From Anaeromicropila herbilytica (GTDB lineage Bacteria > Bacillota > Clostridia > Lachnospirales > Lachnospiraceae): a stretch of 64,000 bases of DNA. The notes under the pieces were generated by a model. The model was not told the origin of the DNA, made no database searches, and saw only the letters and a list, made by a program, of their open reading frames with translations. Shown here piece after piece: positions 17,802 through 26,310 of the stretch. Made by a program: the position numbers and the translations under genes. Numbering within the stretch: position 1 is the first letter of the stretch; every line of letters starts with the position of its first letter. Where the stretch lies: positions 3,325,001 through 3,389,000 of the forward strand of contig NZ_AP024169.1 of assembly GCF_016591975.1 (NCBI RefSeq), given 5' to 3'.

Positions 17802-17829
17802 ATTATAGGCAATTTTACTCTTTTGTAAA
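17802..17829 (-). promoter_or_regulatory. Sigma-A promoter of murE
   Basis: On the minus strand TTTACA (17829-17824), a 16-base spacer and a perfect TATAAT (17807-17802). It lies between the metQ terminator and the murE start and would drive murE-murF-priA. Confidence 0.7.
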
Positions 17830-17911
17830 GCAATTTAGAAGAATAGTGGTTGTCCCGGGTGATATTCTTTATTTTAAACTTTAATCCATGTTGATACCTC
17901 TCTACTCAACT

Positions 17912-17968
17912 ATAATCATAAAAAGGAAATGTGAAATCTTATCTTTCACATTTCCTTTTATGATTATT
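17912..17968 (-). terminator. Rho-independent terminator of the metNIQ operon
   Basis: A stem of about 24 bp, including perfectly paired GGAAATGTGAAA/TTTCACATTTCC, with a 7-base loop, 68 bases after the metQ stop. On the minus strand TTTTTAT follows the GC-containing part of the stem. Confidence 0.85.
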
Positions 17969-18035
17969 ATAGAATTAAACAACGATATCTGTTCCGTAAA
18001 TTAAATCCTTTTAACACTTGAATCTTATCCCAATA

Positions 18036-18920
18036 TTAGAATACTGGTACAACTGCACCTTGGTATTTCTCTTCAATAAATTTTTTCGTTGCATCTGATG
18101 TTAATGCTTTGATTAAGGCTTTAGTTTTTGCCGAATCTTCATTTCCTTCTTTTACTACAAGGATATTTGCATAGGTCTTAGCACCCTCTGATGTAGCATC
18201 TTCTACTAATAAACCATCTTTACTAGCAGATAATCCTTCTGCTAAAGCATAATTTCCATTTACAACGGATAGATCAACATCTTTGATCACTTTTACAGTC
18301 TGAGCAGCTTCAACTTCAACTATCTTAAGATTCTTTTTATTTTCTTTTATATCATTTATAGTTGCATCAAGTCCTACTCCATCTTTTAACTTAATTAATC
18401 CTGCGTCTTGTAATAATAATAAAGCTCTTGCCTCATTTGTTGTATCATTTGGAACTGCAATCTGAGCACCATCTTTTAAATCTGCAATTGATGCTGTTTT
18501 ACCAGGATAGATTCCTAGAGGCTCAAAATGAATGCTAGCAACTGATTTTAAATGTGTTCCATTCTTTTGATTGAAATCATTTAAATATGGAGTATGTTGA
18601 AAATAATTCGCATCTAAACTTCCATCTTCCGTAGAAGTATTTGGTTGAATGTAATCTGTATATTCTACGACCTTAATCTTAAAACCATCTGCTTTTAGAG
18701 AATCTTTAACTGCATCTGAATTCAAAATTGTAGCATGAGGCTCAATTGATGCACCTACTACGATTTCTTCTAATCCTTTGTTATCTGATTTATCAGTTGT
18801 AGTTTGTGTATTTTTTTGATTTGCATCATCTTTATCTGATTTGTTACTGCAAGCTGTTAACAACGCTCCTGTAAGAATTAATACTAGGGCTAATGCTCCG
18901 AATGACTTCCCTTTTTTCAT
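18036..18920 (-). CDS. metQ: D-methionine-binding lipoprotein of the MetNIQ importer
   Basis: 294 residues. Lipoprotein signal: positively charged start, hydrophobic stretch and lipobox LLTAC with C24 as the lipidation site, followed by a low-complexity N/T/D-rich linker. The mature part is NLPA/Lipoprotein_9 type (VVEYTDYIQPNTSTEDGSLDANYFQHTPYLNDF is the family region, about 85-120). It captures methionine outside the membrane for MetI/MetN. GGAGAGATTCATT precedes the ATG. It is separated from metI by 163 bases that contain a hairpin, so metQ, needed in excess, may be made at a different level. Confidence 0.93.
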   Translation of the reverse strand: MKKGKSFGALALVLILTGALLTACSNKSDKDDANQKNTQTTTDKSDNKGLEEIVVGASIEPHATILNSDAVKDSLKADGFKIKVVEYTDYIQPNTSTEDGSLDANYFQHTPYLNDFNQKNGTHLKSVASIHFEPLGIYPGKTASIADLKDGAQIAVPNDTTNEARALLLLQDAGLIKLKDGVGLDATINDIKENKKNLKIVEVEAAQTVKVIKDVDLSVVNGNYALAEGLSASKDGLLVEDATSEGAKTYANILVVKEGNEDSAKTKALIKALTSDATKKFIEEKYQGAVVPVF

Positions 18921-18956
18921 AATGAATCTCTCCTTTTATTTATTATTTTTATGATC

Positions 18957-19002
18957 ATTTAGTAATCATAGTTATAATTTGCTTTTCACTTGATTACTAA
19001 AT
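18957..19002 (-). other. 12-bp perfect inverted repeat between metI and metQ
   Basis: ATTTAGTAATCA (18957-18968) and TGATTACTAAAT (18991-19002) pair perfectly around 22 bases, with no U-tract. Likely an intra-operon mRNA processing or stabilising hairpin, or an operator. Confidence 0.4.
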
Positions 19003-19083
19003 AAAAATCCGAATGATAATTTCCCTAATCTTTTAATTAATAATTCAATTTTATAGTACATATATTTACATTTTCTTCTTAGA

Positions 19084-19794
19084 TTATGTATTTTTCTTAT
19101 CAATCTTCTTGGATATCAACTGCCCAATACTTTGTATAATTTGGACTAATATCACTAGTAGTATAATGGTGATTATCATCACATCTGGCTGGTATCTATA
19201 ATATCCATAACGAATTGCAATATCTCCTAGTCCACGACCACCTACCGTACCCGCCATAGCTGTATAACCAACTAATGTGATACTCGATAGTGATACCCCT
19301 AGGATTATAGATGGTAAAGCTTCTACTAACATTACCTTGAATACAATCTGCATATCACTTGCTCCCATTGATCTTGCTGCTTCTATAACCCCTTTATCCA
19401 GTTCTTTTAAAGAATTTTCAACTAATCTTGCGATAAATGGTATTGCACCTATAATTAATGGTACAGTAGCAGCTTTAGGACCAATTGTTGTACCAATTAC
19501 CATTCTTGTAAATGGCATAATAGCAACTAATAGAATAATAAACGGTATTGACCTTCCTACATTAATAATGAAGCCTAACACTTTATTTATCACTGGCATT
19601 GGATGAATTCCATCCTTACTTGTAACTTCTGCTAAGATTCCTATTGGTAAGCCAAACAGATAGGCAATGATTGTTGCAACCAAGGTCATATATAATGTAT
19701 CTAGCATGCCCTGAACTAGCATGTCGCTATAATTAGTCATAATATCATTGAGGGTATTTGATAATCCATTGATTAGCTTCATAAAATTATCCAT
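19084..19794 (-). CDS. metI: Methionine ABC transporter permease
   Basis: 236 residues, standard MetI length, with about five membrane helices. The cytoplasmic coupling (EAA) loop is visible as EAARSMGASDMQIVFKVMLVEALPSI (about 139-164), the docking site for MetN. GGTGAGTTATA precedes the ATG. The start overlaps the metN stop by one base (TAATG). Confidence 0.93.
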   Translation of the reverse strand: MDNFMKLINGLSNTLNDIMTNYSDMLVQGMLDTLYMTLVATIIAYLFGLPIGILAEVTSKDGIHPMPVINKVLGFIINVGRSIPFIILLVAIMPFTRMVIGTTIGPKAATVPLIIGAIPFIARLVENSLKELDKGVIEAARSMGASDMQIVFKVMLVEALPSIILGVSLSSITLVGYTAMAGTVGGRGLGDIAIRYGYYRYQPDVMIITIILLVILVQIIQSIGQLISKKIDKKNT

Positions 19795-20603
19795 TATAAC
19801 TCACCTCCAATTAATTGTCTGGTTATTTCTGATTGATGATTTTTAAAGACATCAGGGGCACTACCTTGCTCAATAATCTCAGATTGATCAATAACAGCCA
19901 CTTTATTACATATTTCTTTAACTACATTCATCTCATGAGTAATAATAACGATTGTAACTTTTGTTTCTTCATTAATTTTCTTAAGTAATGTTAATATTGA
20001 CTTGGTTGTCATACTGTCTAGAGCTGAAGTAGCTTCATCACACAAAAGAACAGAAGGATTAGTGGCTAAGGCCCTAGCTATAGCTACCCTTTGTCTTTGC
20101 CCTCCACTTAACATGGATGGATATGCTTTTGCTTTATCTTCTAAATCGATGATTTTAAGTAATTCACTTACCTTACGCTTGGTTTCTACTTTTTTCACCT
20201 TTCTCTTTTCAAGATACGAAAGTGATTTATATTCATTTATTTTCATATTTTCTGGCACAAAATCTTTGATTCGTATTATTTCAAGTCCAAATGCAATATT
20301 CTTCTCAACTGTTTTTTGCATCAATAAATTAAATCCTTGAAATATCATTCCAATATTTTTTCGAACTTTACTAAGACTCTTTCGATCAAGATTTGTTATA
20401 TTGATTCCATCTATATGAACTGATCCACTTGTTGGCTTTTCCAATAGATTCATACATCGAATTAATGTACTTTTACCAGCTCCACTCATCCCAATTATTC
20501 CAAAGATATCACCATCTTCTATTTCCAAATTGATATTATTTAAAACCGTAGTTTTTGTTTTTTTATTTTGATAAGTTTTTGTTAGATTTTTAATTTTTAT
20601 CAT
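19794..20603 (-). CDS. metN: Methionine ABC transporter ATP-binding protein, short form without NIL domain
   Basis: 269 residues from the ATG at 20603, which has GGAG five bases upstream; the TTG six codons earlier has no site. Walker A GMSGAGKST (about 37-45), Q-loop FQGFNLL, a charged insert (about 110-145, FVPENMKINEYKSLSYLEKRKVKKV), signature LSGGQRQRVAIARAL, Walker B LLCDEATSALD and the H-loop. Known MetN proteins are about 340 residues, with a C-terminal NIL (ACT-like) domain that binds methionine and shuts transport down. Here the chain stops soon after the ATPase core, so that feedback appears absent. Adjacency to metI and metQ makes the methionine call firm. Confidence 0.9.
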   Translation of the reverse strand: MIKIKNLTKTYQNKKTKTTVLNNINLEIEDGDIFGIIGMSGAGKSTLIRCMNLLEKPTSGSVHIDGINITNLDRKSLSKVRKNIGMIFQGFNLLMQKTVEKNIAFGLEIIRIKDFVPENMKINEYKSLSYLEKRKVKKVETKRKVSELLKIIDLEDKAKAYPSMLSGGQRQRVAIARALATNPSVLLCDEATSALDSMTTKSILTLLKKINEETKVTIVIITHEMNVVKEICNKVAVIDQSEIIEQGSAPDVFKNHQSEITRQLIGGEL

Positions 20604-20674
20604 ACTAGCTCCAATCTGCAATTTCTTTTGCGTAAAAATATAACCTAGTATTTAGATATGTTTTATTGCATTTA

Positions 20675-20703
20675 ATACTACAATGTATTTTCTTTTTTGT
20701 CAA
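20675..20703 (-). promoter_or_regulatory. Sigma-A promoter of metN
   Basis: Perfect TTGACA (20703-20698), 17-base spacer, TAGTAT (20680-20675) on the minus strand, about 72 bases before the metN ATG. Confidence 0.75.
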
Positions 20704-20935
20704 CATAATTTTAGTTATATCGATTGATATCTTAATTACTTATTTATTTAACTAGTTTTATATTCAAAATATTCAATATCTCTTATTAATAAATAAGAAT
20801 ACTTCATATACTATACGCTTCATCTTAATAGTTACTTATATTACTTTCATTATAAAACACCACTTTATCATAGCATAGTGGTAACTTTATACAGTTCTAT
20901 GCAAATTCGCATTTCGATACCCTATACATATTGGA

Positions 20936-20977
20936 AGTAACACCAAAAACTTGGCATGGAAATTTGACACCTTAACC
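20936..20977. repeat. Interspersed repeat copy 2
   Basis: 42 bases matching 11211-11252 in inverse orientation at 38 positions (core CCAAAAACTTGGCATGG). Weaker similarity continues about 20-40 bases on the side away from the TetR gene. The second hairpin arm seen in copy 1 is degenerate here. Confidence 0.6.
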
Positions 20978-21142
20978 ATTAATATAAACTGATAACTGCT
21001 ACGTAAATTACTTATATTTCTAATAATTCAGTTATTTTGTGCAAGTTATATATTATTCGCACAATTAAATGACATATTTTACAATTCATCTTACTGCCTT
21101 TTTGTGATACAATAGATATAGCAGAACACGGAGGTATATTGT

Positions 21143-21724
21143 ATGGCTTCAGCAGGTGAATTAACAAAGTCAAAAATAGCAGATACAGCATTACGACTTT
21201 TTAAAGAAAACGGATATGATAATGTTACTATCCATCATATATGTAAAGAATGTCAGATTACTAAAAGTACTTTTTATTATCATATTAAATCTAAGGAATC
21301 TATTATTGCTCAGTACTATGATGAATTAGATCATTGGATTGATTCCATAGTTGCAGGATATATAACCAGTGATAACTATTGGCTTATCTTATGGAAATGC
21401 TTTGAATCAATCATTAAACGTTCCATGGAATTCGGTCCTGATTTAAATGGGCAATTATTAAAAACAAACATTACGGAAGATGTAGGTACATACGATTTTC
21501 GTGAGGCTACTTTTAATATTTTCTGTATGATTATTGAAAAAGCTCAAGAAATGGGACAAATTAAGAATACTAATCCACCTGAGGATTTATTTAGAACTTC
21601 TACTTACATCATCGATGGAAATGATGTTCTTTGGTGTATAAAGAAGGGGAATTTTGATAAAATATCAGAAGCAAAAAAATCATTAGAAATCTTATTCGAA
21701 GTACCACAAGAATGGAGAATCTAG
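21143..21724 (+). CDS. TetR/AcrR-family transcriptional regulator (orphan paralogue)
   Basis: 193 residues. N-terminal TetR HTH (about 7-55: KSKIADTALRLFKENGYDNVTIHHICKE..ITKSTFYYHIKSKESI). The C-terminal ligand domain ends with a WCIKKGNF motif. It is clearly paralogous to the regulator at 49590-50171 in both the HTH and the C-terminal WCIKKG region. That paralogue sits beside a flavin oxidoreductase, but this one has no obvious target: metN is divergent and the next gene is an unrelated ArsR-type protein 417 bases on. GGAGG lies eight bases before the ATG. Ligand unknown. Confidence 0.88.
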   Translation: MASAGELTKSKIADTALRLFKENGYDNVTIHHICKECQITKSTFYYHIKSKESIIAQYYDELDHWIDSIVAGYITSDNYWLILWKCFESIIKRSMEFGPDLNGQLLKTNITEDVGTYDFREATFNIFCMIIEKAQEMGQIKNTNPPEDLFRTSTYIIDGNDVLWCIKKGNFDKISEAKKSLEILFEVPQEWRI

Positions 21725-22141
21725 GATAAAAATAATATAAATATAGTATTAGAAAGAATATCTGCAATTGCTAAATTGTAGATATTCTTTTTACGTTAGT
21801 CATTAGTTTATTGTCTAAACTATTTTATATATTTATAAATTTAGCCTAATAGTCTTGTGAATTTTTTCTATTTTTAAGGTATTTTCTAAATATTTTTTTA
21901 TGTTTTTAATATATTTCATTAATCCATTGGCTATTTTTCTATTAAAACGTTAAATATTTAAGATTCATACTTCTCAATTGCTTGATTTATTAAATTTATT
22001 GTTTTATAATTAGATAAGTTGAGATATTTTGGTTAATTTATGCAATAATATCTGCAAACAAAGTAAAGTTAAATTAACAATTGTCTACCTGTCTGTAGCT
22101 AACTAGCAGACCTATAAAATACAAAAAGGACGGTGCTATAT
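21725..22141. other. 417-bp AT-rich spacer
   Basis: Holds the TetR terminator (21753-21792) and, near its end, an imperfect palindrome (GTCTG..CAGAC, 22091-22111) just ahead of the ArsR-type gene that could be an operator. The remainder is A/T tracts with no gene. Confidence 0.5.
21753..21792 (+). terminator. Terminator of the TetR gene
   Basis: AAGAATATCT(G/T)CAATT arms pair around a GCTA-type loop and are followed by TTTTT, 30 bases after the stop. Confidence 0.85.
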
Positions 22142-23059
22142 ATGTTGCACATAAAAACCTTAGATGATGGCTTAGAAATTTTCAAAGCCCTAGGTTCAGA
22201 AATACGTATTGAAATTATAAAATTACTATTAATAAATAAAGGCATGAATATGAACGAACTTGCTACCAGCCTTAACATTACTAATGGTGCATTAACTAGT
22301 CATATTAAAAAGTTAGAAGATTGTGGAATTGTTACTATCGTAAGCGAATCTTCTGGACATGGTAATCAGAAAAAATGTATGGTTAACCTAGATAAAATAT
22401 TAGTTGAGTTAAATCATGAGGAAGAATCCAAGAATATTTATGATACCGAGATAAAGATAGGTCATTATTCCGACTTTAAAGTATTTCCTACATGTGGTCT
22501 AGCCACTTCAACTGCTTTAATCGGAGAAGTTGATGATGCTAGATATTTTGCACATCCTGATAGAATCAATAGTGATATTTTATGGTTTACAAAAGGCTAT
22601 ATAGAATATATGATTCCTAACTTTCTACCTCCTTCACAGAAAATAGATCAAATCACAATTTCTGCTGAGTTGGCCTCAGAAGCTCCAGGGGTAAATAATT
22701 TTTGGCCATCTGATATACATTTCTATTTAAATGATATATTTTTAGGATCATGGACTAGCCCGGGGGATTTTGGTGATGTTAGAGGAATCTTCACTCCTGA
22801 CTGGTGGTATCCAGATTGGAATCAATATGGCCTTCTTAAACTAATCGTAATCACTACCGATGGTACCTTTATCGACGGAATAAAGATATCAAATGTTTCA
22901 CTGAACGAACTGAATCTCGATTATAGAAGTTCTATGAAATTAAAATTATCCGTACCTGAAGACGCTGAACATGTAGGTGGTTTAACCATATACGGGCGTA
23001 ACTTTGGTAACTACAATCAAGATATAAAAGTACGAATTCATTATAGTCCTATGTATTAA
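22142..23059 (+). CDS. ArsR-type winged-helix regulator with a large C-terminal beta-rich domain
   Basis: 305 residues from the ATG at 22142; an upstream GTG abuts the AAGGA site, so the ATG is favoured. Residues about 5-90 are an ArsR/SmtB-type winged helix (LEIFKALGSEIRIEIIKLL, then a recognition helix NITNGALTSHIKKLEDCGIV). No metal-binding cysteine cluster of classical ArsR/SmtB sensors is present. The remaining 200 residues are aromatic- and Gly/Pro-rich (FTPDWWYPDWNQYGLLKL) and look like a beta-sandwich, possibly ligand- or sugar-binding; this is inference. There is no obvious partner: the gene stands alone, with a hairpin element downstream and trpD convergent. Confidence 0.75.
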   Translation: MLHIKTLDDGLEIFKALGSEIRIEIIKLLLINKGMNMNELATSLNITNGALTSHIKKLEDCGIVTIVSESSGHGNQKKCMVNLDKILVELNHEEESKNIYDTEIKIGHYSDFKVFPTCGLATSTALIGEVDDARYFAHPDRINSDILWFTKGYIEYMIPNFLPPSQKIDQITISAELASEAPGVNNFWPSDIHFYLNDIFLGSWTSPGDFGDVRGIFTPDWWYPDWNQYGLLKLIVITTDGTFIDGIKISNVSLNELNLDYRSSMKLKLSVPEDAEHVGGLTIYGRNFGNYNQDIKVRIHYSPMY

Positions 23060-23142
23060 TGTTGTAGTCAAAATCCTTATTGTAGTTTACTGAGTGTATT
23101 CGTCTGGATTGATCAAGTATAATGTAGCTTTTTAACCGCAAA

Positions 23143-23270
23143 GTTTGAATAAGTAAATTTCCCCTTTTCTATATATAATCAATATTACATTTATACCGTC
23201 ACCTAAAGGATGACTATAAAATGAGATATTGTTTATATAAAGAAAGGGGGATTTTAGATTTATATGAATT
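23143..23270. repeat. About 128-bp imperfect fold-back between convergent genes
   Basis: Arms of about 60 bases (23143-23202 and 23211-23270) are inverted copies at roughly 75% by eye. The best segment pairs CCCC..TTTCTATATA..ATCAATATTACATTTATA with its right-hand complement, and the tip is GTCA/TGAC around nine bases. It separates the ArsR-type gene (+) from trpD (-) and may act as a bidirectional terminator, or be a MITE relic. Confidence 0.6.
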
Positions 23271-23321
23271 ATTAACACACTTAAAATTTTAAACATTCTA
23301 ACTATATTATGACAACAATAA

Positions 23322-24329
23322 CTATCCTCTACTAAATTCAATTAGCTTAATTAATTTATCCATTGCTTTACCAGAGTCAATGGACTCCTCTGCCATCATA
23401 ATACCTTCTTCTATGGACATAGCTTTATGCCCTGCATAAAGTGTTGCTCCTGCATTAAATAACACAATATCTCTTCGATACCCCTTGGTTCCAGACAAAA
23501 TATCTAGAGTAATATTAGCATTCGCTTTCGCATCTCCTCCAGTAAGGCAATCTAGAATAGTTCTTTTAAATCCAAACTGCTCAGGTGTTATCACATAATT
23601 GATAACCTTTCCGTCTTTAATCTCAGAAACTACCGTATCAGAAGCATTCGAGATTTCATCCATTCCATCCTTTGCATTCACAACTAGCGCACTCTCAATC
23701 CCCATAATTCTCATAGCCTGTGCAAATACTTCCGTTAAATCTGGATTAAATACTCCAATGACTTGATGCTTCGCACCAGATGGATTCGACAAAGGTCCTA
23801 AAATATTAAAAATGGATCGTATTCCCATCTCACTTCTTGCTTGCCCTACATACTTCATCGATTTGTTAAATGTCTGAGCAAACATAAAACCAATCCCTAT
23901 TTCTTCAACCGATTGTTCCACCTTCTTAGGCTCAAGCATGATGTTAACTCCAAGCTCTTCAAGAACATCAGCAGCTCCACTCTTGCTTGAAACCGAACGG
24001 TTGCCATGTTTCGCAACAACTAACCCTGCACCAGCTACTACAAAGGATGATGTCGTTGATATATTAAAGGAGTAAGTGCAGTCCCCTCCTGTTCCAACGA
24101 TATCTATATAATTATCTACTTTAGGAGATATATGTTCTGCCTTGTCTCGTAACACGGTAGCACATCCAACAATTTCATCCAGTGTTTCTCCTTTTAATCG
24201 TAAAGCTGTCAAAAATGCACCAATCTGTGCCTGTGTTGCTTCTCCACTTAACATTAGATTCATGGCTCTTTTTGCTTCTTCTATGGATAGATTATTACCT
24301 TCTACAACCGCTTTAATAGCCTTCTTCAT
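23322..24329 (-). CDS. trpD: Anthranilate phosphoribosyltransferase
   Basis: 335 residues, full length. Motifs: GTGGDCTYSFNIST (about 80-93, PRPP/anthranilate site; the usual residue after GTGGD is Gly, here Cys), KHGNRSVSSKSGAADVLEELG (about 108-128) and a MDEISN segment (about 225). It transfers phosphoribose to anthranilate in tryptophan synthesis. No other trp gene is nearby, so it is a detached copy; whether it is the only TrpD in the genome cannot be told here. GGAGAGAAGAGT precedes the ATG, and a consensus-like promoter lies upstream. Confidence 0.92.
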   Translation of the reverse strand: MKKAIKAVVEGNNLSIEEAKRAMNLMLSGEATQAQIGAFLTALRLKGETLDEIVGCATVLRDKAEHISPKVDNYIDIVGTGGDCTYSFNISTTSSFVVAGAGLVVAKHGNRSVSSKSGAADVLEELGVNIMLEPKKVEQSVEEIGIGFMFAQTFNKSMKYVGQARSEMGIRSIFNILGPLSNPSGAKHQVIGVFNPDLTEVFAQAMRIMGIESALVVNAKDGMDEISNASDTVVSEIKDGKVINYVITPEQFGFKRTILDCLTGGDAKANANITLDILSGTKGYRRDIVLFNAGATLYAGHKAMSIEEGIMMAEESIDSGKAMDKLIKLIEFSRG

Positions 24330-24375
24330 ACTCTTCTCTCCTTATTCCCTTATATTACCTACATATACTAGCTAT

Positions 24376-24404
24376 ATTTTATCGCTTTACCGTAGGAAAG
24401 TCAA
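24376..24404 (-). promoter_or_regulatory. Sigma-A promoter of trpD
   Basis: Minus strand TTGACT (24404-24399), 17 bases, TAAAAT (24381-24376), about 47 bases before the ATG. No T-box or trp attenuator hairpin is seen in this short leader. Confidence 0.65.
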
Positions 24405-24607
24405 TATTCTTTGTAATCAATATTTTCTAATAAATCTCTAATATATTACTTATCGCACTTATCTATCAGACAATCATTGGAATAAATACGAAGTAATTCT
24501 TTTTAAGAAAACTCTATGCAAAAAATAGTTTTTAGTGTAAAATTATTCTCAGACTGTTTAAATTTTATTAGTATATTCCGTTTCACTAGAAACAGATAGG
24601 AGTTAAG

Positions 24608-26164
24608 ATGAGTATTTTAAATGTTGTAAATTTAAGTCATGGTTTCGGAGACAGAGCCATATTTAATAATGTTTCTTTTCGTCTATTAAAAGGCGAACAC
24701 ATTGGATTAATTGGAGCTAATGGAGAGGGAAAATCCACCTTTCTTAATATAGTAACTGGTAAATTAATGCCTGATGATGGGAAAGTTGAGTGGTCTAAAA
24801 ATGTTAGGGTTGGATACCTAGACCAACACTCTGTTCTTAGCAAAGGTATGACAATTCGAGATGTACTAAAATCAGCGTTCTCGTATCTTTTTGAATTAGA
24901 GACTAAAATGAATGATCTATGTACACAAATGGCTGAGGCTAATGATGAAGAACTTGTCACAATCATGGAGGAGTTTGGAAGCATCCAAGAAACACTTGAT
25001 TCTCATGATTTCTATATTATCGATTCTAAAGTTGAGGAAATAGGAAGAGCTTTAGGTTTGGATGACATTGGTCTTGATAAAGATGTTACAGACCTTAGTG
25101 GTGGGCAAAGAACTAAGGTATTATTAGGTAAGCTATTACTTGAAAAGCCTGATATCTTATTGTTAGATGAACCTACGAACTACTTAGATGTAAATCACAT
25201 CGAGTGGCTAAAAAGATACTTGCAAGAGTACGAAAATGCATTTATCTTAATCTCACATGATATTCCTTTCTTAAATAGCGTTGTTAATCTAATTTATCAT
25301 ATGGAAAATCAAGAGTTAAATCGCTATGTTGGCGATTATGATAAATTTATGGAAGTTTACGAAGTGAAGAAGTCTCAGTTAGAATCAGCTTACAAAAGAC
25401 AGCAGCAAGAAATCAATGAATTGCAAGACTTTGTTGCTAGAAATAAAGCCAGAGTGTCTACAAGAAATATGGCAATGTCAAGACAGAAAAAGCTTGATAA
25501 AATGGATGTTATTGAATTGGCCAAAGAAAAACCAAAGCCAGAATTCAACTTCAAAGAAGCAAGAGCTGCTGGTAGGTATATATTTGAGACGAAAGACCTT
25601 GTCATTGGATATGACGAACCTCTTTCCAAACCACTTACTCTAACTATGGAACGTGGTGATAAGGTTGTCCTTACAGGTGCAAATGGTATTGGTAAGACAA
25701 CCCTATTAAAGAGTATTTTAGGAATGATTCCTGCTATATCAGGAACTGTTACATTAGGCGATTATTTATATAAAGGTTACTTTGAACAAGAAATGACTGG
25801 CGACAAAAATAGCACCTGTATCGAAGAAATCTGGAAAGAGTTTCCATCTCTTACTCAATATGAAGTTCGTTCTGCTCTTGCGAAATGCGGCCTTACAACG
25901 AAACATATTGAAAGCTTAGTTCGAGTACTTAGTGGTGGTGAACAAGCCAAGGTACGTTTATGTAAATTAATTAATACTGAAACTAATGTTTTATTATTAG
26001 ACGAACCTACAAACCATTTAGACGTTGACGCAAAAACAGAACTAAAGAGAGCATTACAAGCATATAAAGGTAGCATCCTCTTAATCTGCCATGAGCCTGA
26101 GTTCTATGATGGGCTAGCAACAAAAGTATGGGATTGTTCCGCTTGGACAACTAAGATGGTATAA
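24608..26164 (+). CDS. ABC-F family ATPase (ribosome-associated type)
   Basis: 518 residues, two ABC cassettes on one chain and no membrane segment. Cassette 1: Walker A GANGEGKST (about 37-45), signature LSGGQRTKV, LLLDEPTNYLD. Cassette 2: GANGIGKTT (about 358-366), signature LSGGEQAKV, LLLDEPTNHLD. The charged linker between them (about 240-320) is the P-site tRNA interaction motif region of ABC-F proteins. Many members act on stalled ribosomes and some confer drug resistance; nothing here proves resistance. SD is AGGAG before the ATG. Monocistronic, with a strong bidirectional terminator downstream. Confidence 0.93.
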   Translation: MSILNVVNLSHGFGDRAIFNNVSFRLLKGEHIGLIGANGEGKSTFLNIVTGKLMPDDGKVEWSKNVRVGYLDQHSVLSKGMTIRDVLKSAFSYLFELETKMNDLCTQMAEANDEELVTIMEEFGSIQETLDSHDFYIIDSKVEEIGRALGLDDIGLDKDVTDLSGGQRTKVLLGKLLLEKPDILLLDEPTNYLDVNHIEWLKRYLQEYENAFILISHDIPFLNSVVNLIYHMENQELNRYVGDYDKFMEVYEVKKSQLESAYKRQQQEINELQDFVARNKARVSTRNMAMSRQKKLDKMDVIELAKEKPKPEFNFKEARAAGRYIFETKDLVIGYDEPLSKPLTLTMERGDKVVLTGANGIGKTTLLKSILGMIPAISGTVTLGDYLYKGYFEQEMTGDKNSTCIEEIWKEFPSLTQYEVRSALAKCGLTTKHIESLVRVLSGGEQAKVRLCKLINTETNVLLLDEPTNHLDVDAKTELKRALQAYKGSILLICHEPEFYDGLATKVWDCSAWTTKMV

Positions 26165-26225
26165 TTAATAATAATTAATTAACTTAGTAGATAAAGATGA
26201 TAGATAATATTATAAATTAATCAAT

Positions 26226-26297
26226 AAAAAGCTCTTTGCAGAGTATAAGAAGGTTTCCACAGGAATCCTATCCTAACTCTTGGCAAAGAGCTTTTTT
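26226..26297. terminator. Bidirectional terminator between the ABC-F gene and lepB
   Basis: AAAAAGCTCTTTGC pairs with GCAAAGAGCTTTTTT across about 44 bases that also hold AGAGT/ACTCT pairing. Oligo-A before and oligo-T after allow termination on both strands of the convergent pair. Confidence 0.88.
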
Positions 26298-26310
26298 GAT
26301 TATATATTAT

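Larger units (their letters stand above)
17722..18035. other. murE-metQ spacer, 314 bp
   Basis: Holds the metQ terminator (17912-17968) and the murE promoter (17802-17829). No gene seen between them. Confidence 0.7.
20604..21142. other. metN-tetR divergent spacer, about 540 bp
   Basis: AT-rich. Contains the metN promoter (20675-20703), a small ACCACT/AGTGGT inverted repeat (about 20859-20882), repeat copy 2 (20936-20977) and, just before the TetR gene, an extended -10 element (TGATACAAT, about 21104). No SAM-I (S-box) riboswitch motif was found in the metN leader. Confidence 0.55.

Noticed and set aside
20604..20700. SAM-I (S-box) riboswitch ahead of metN
   Set aside because: No S-box core motifs are visible and the leader between the promoter and ATG is too short.
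23132..23341. 69-codon minus-strand open frame past trpD
   Set aside because: Overlaps the trpD end by 20 bases and is built from the hairpin arms at 23143-23270; no ribosome site.
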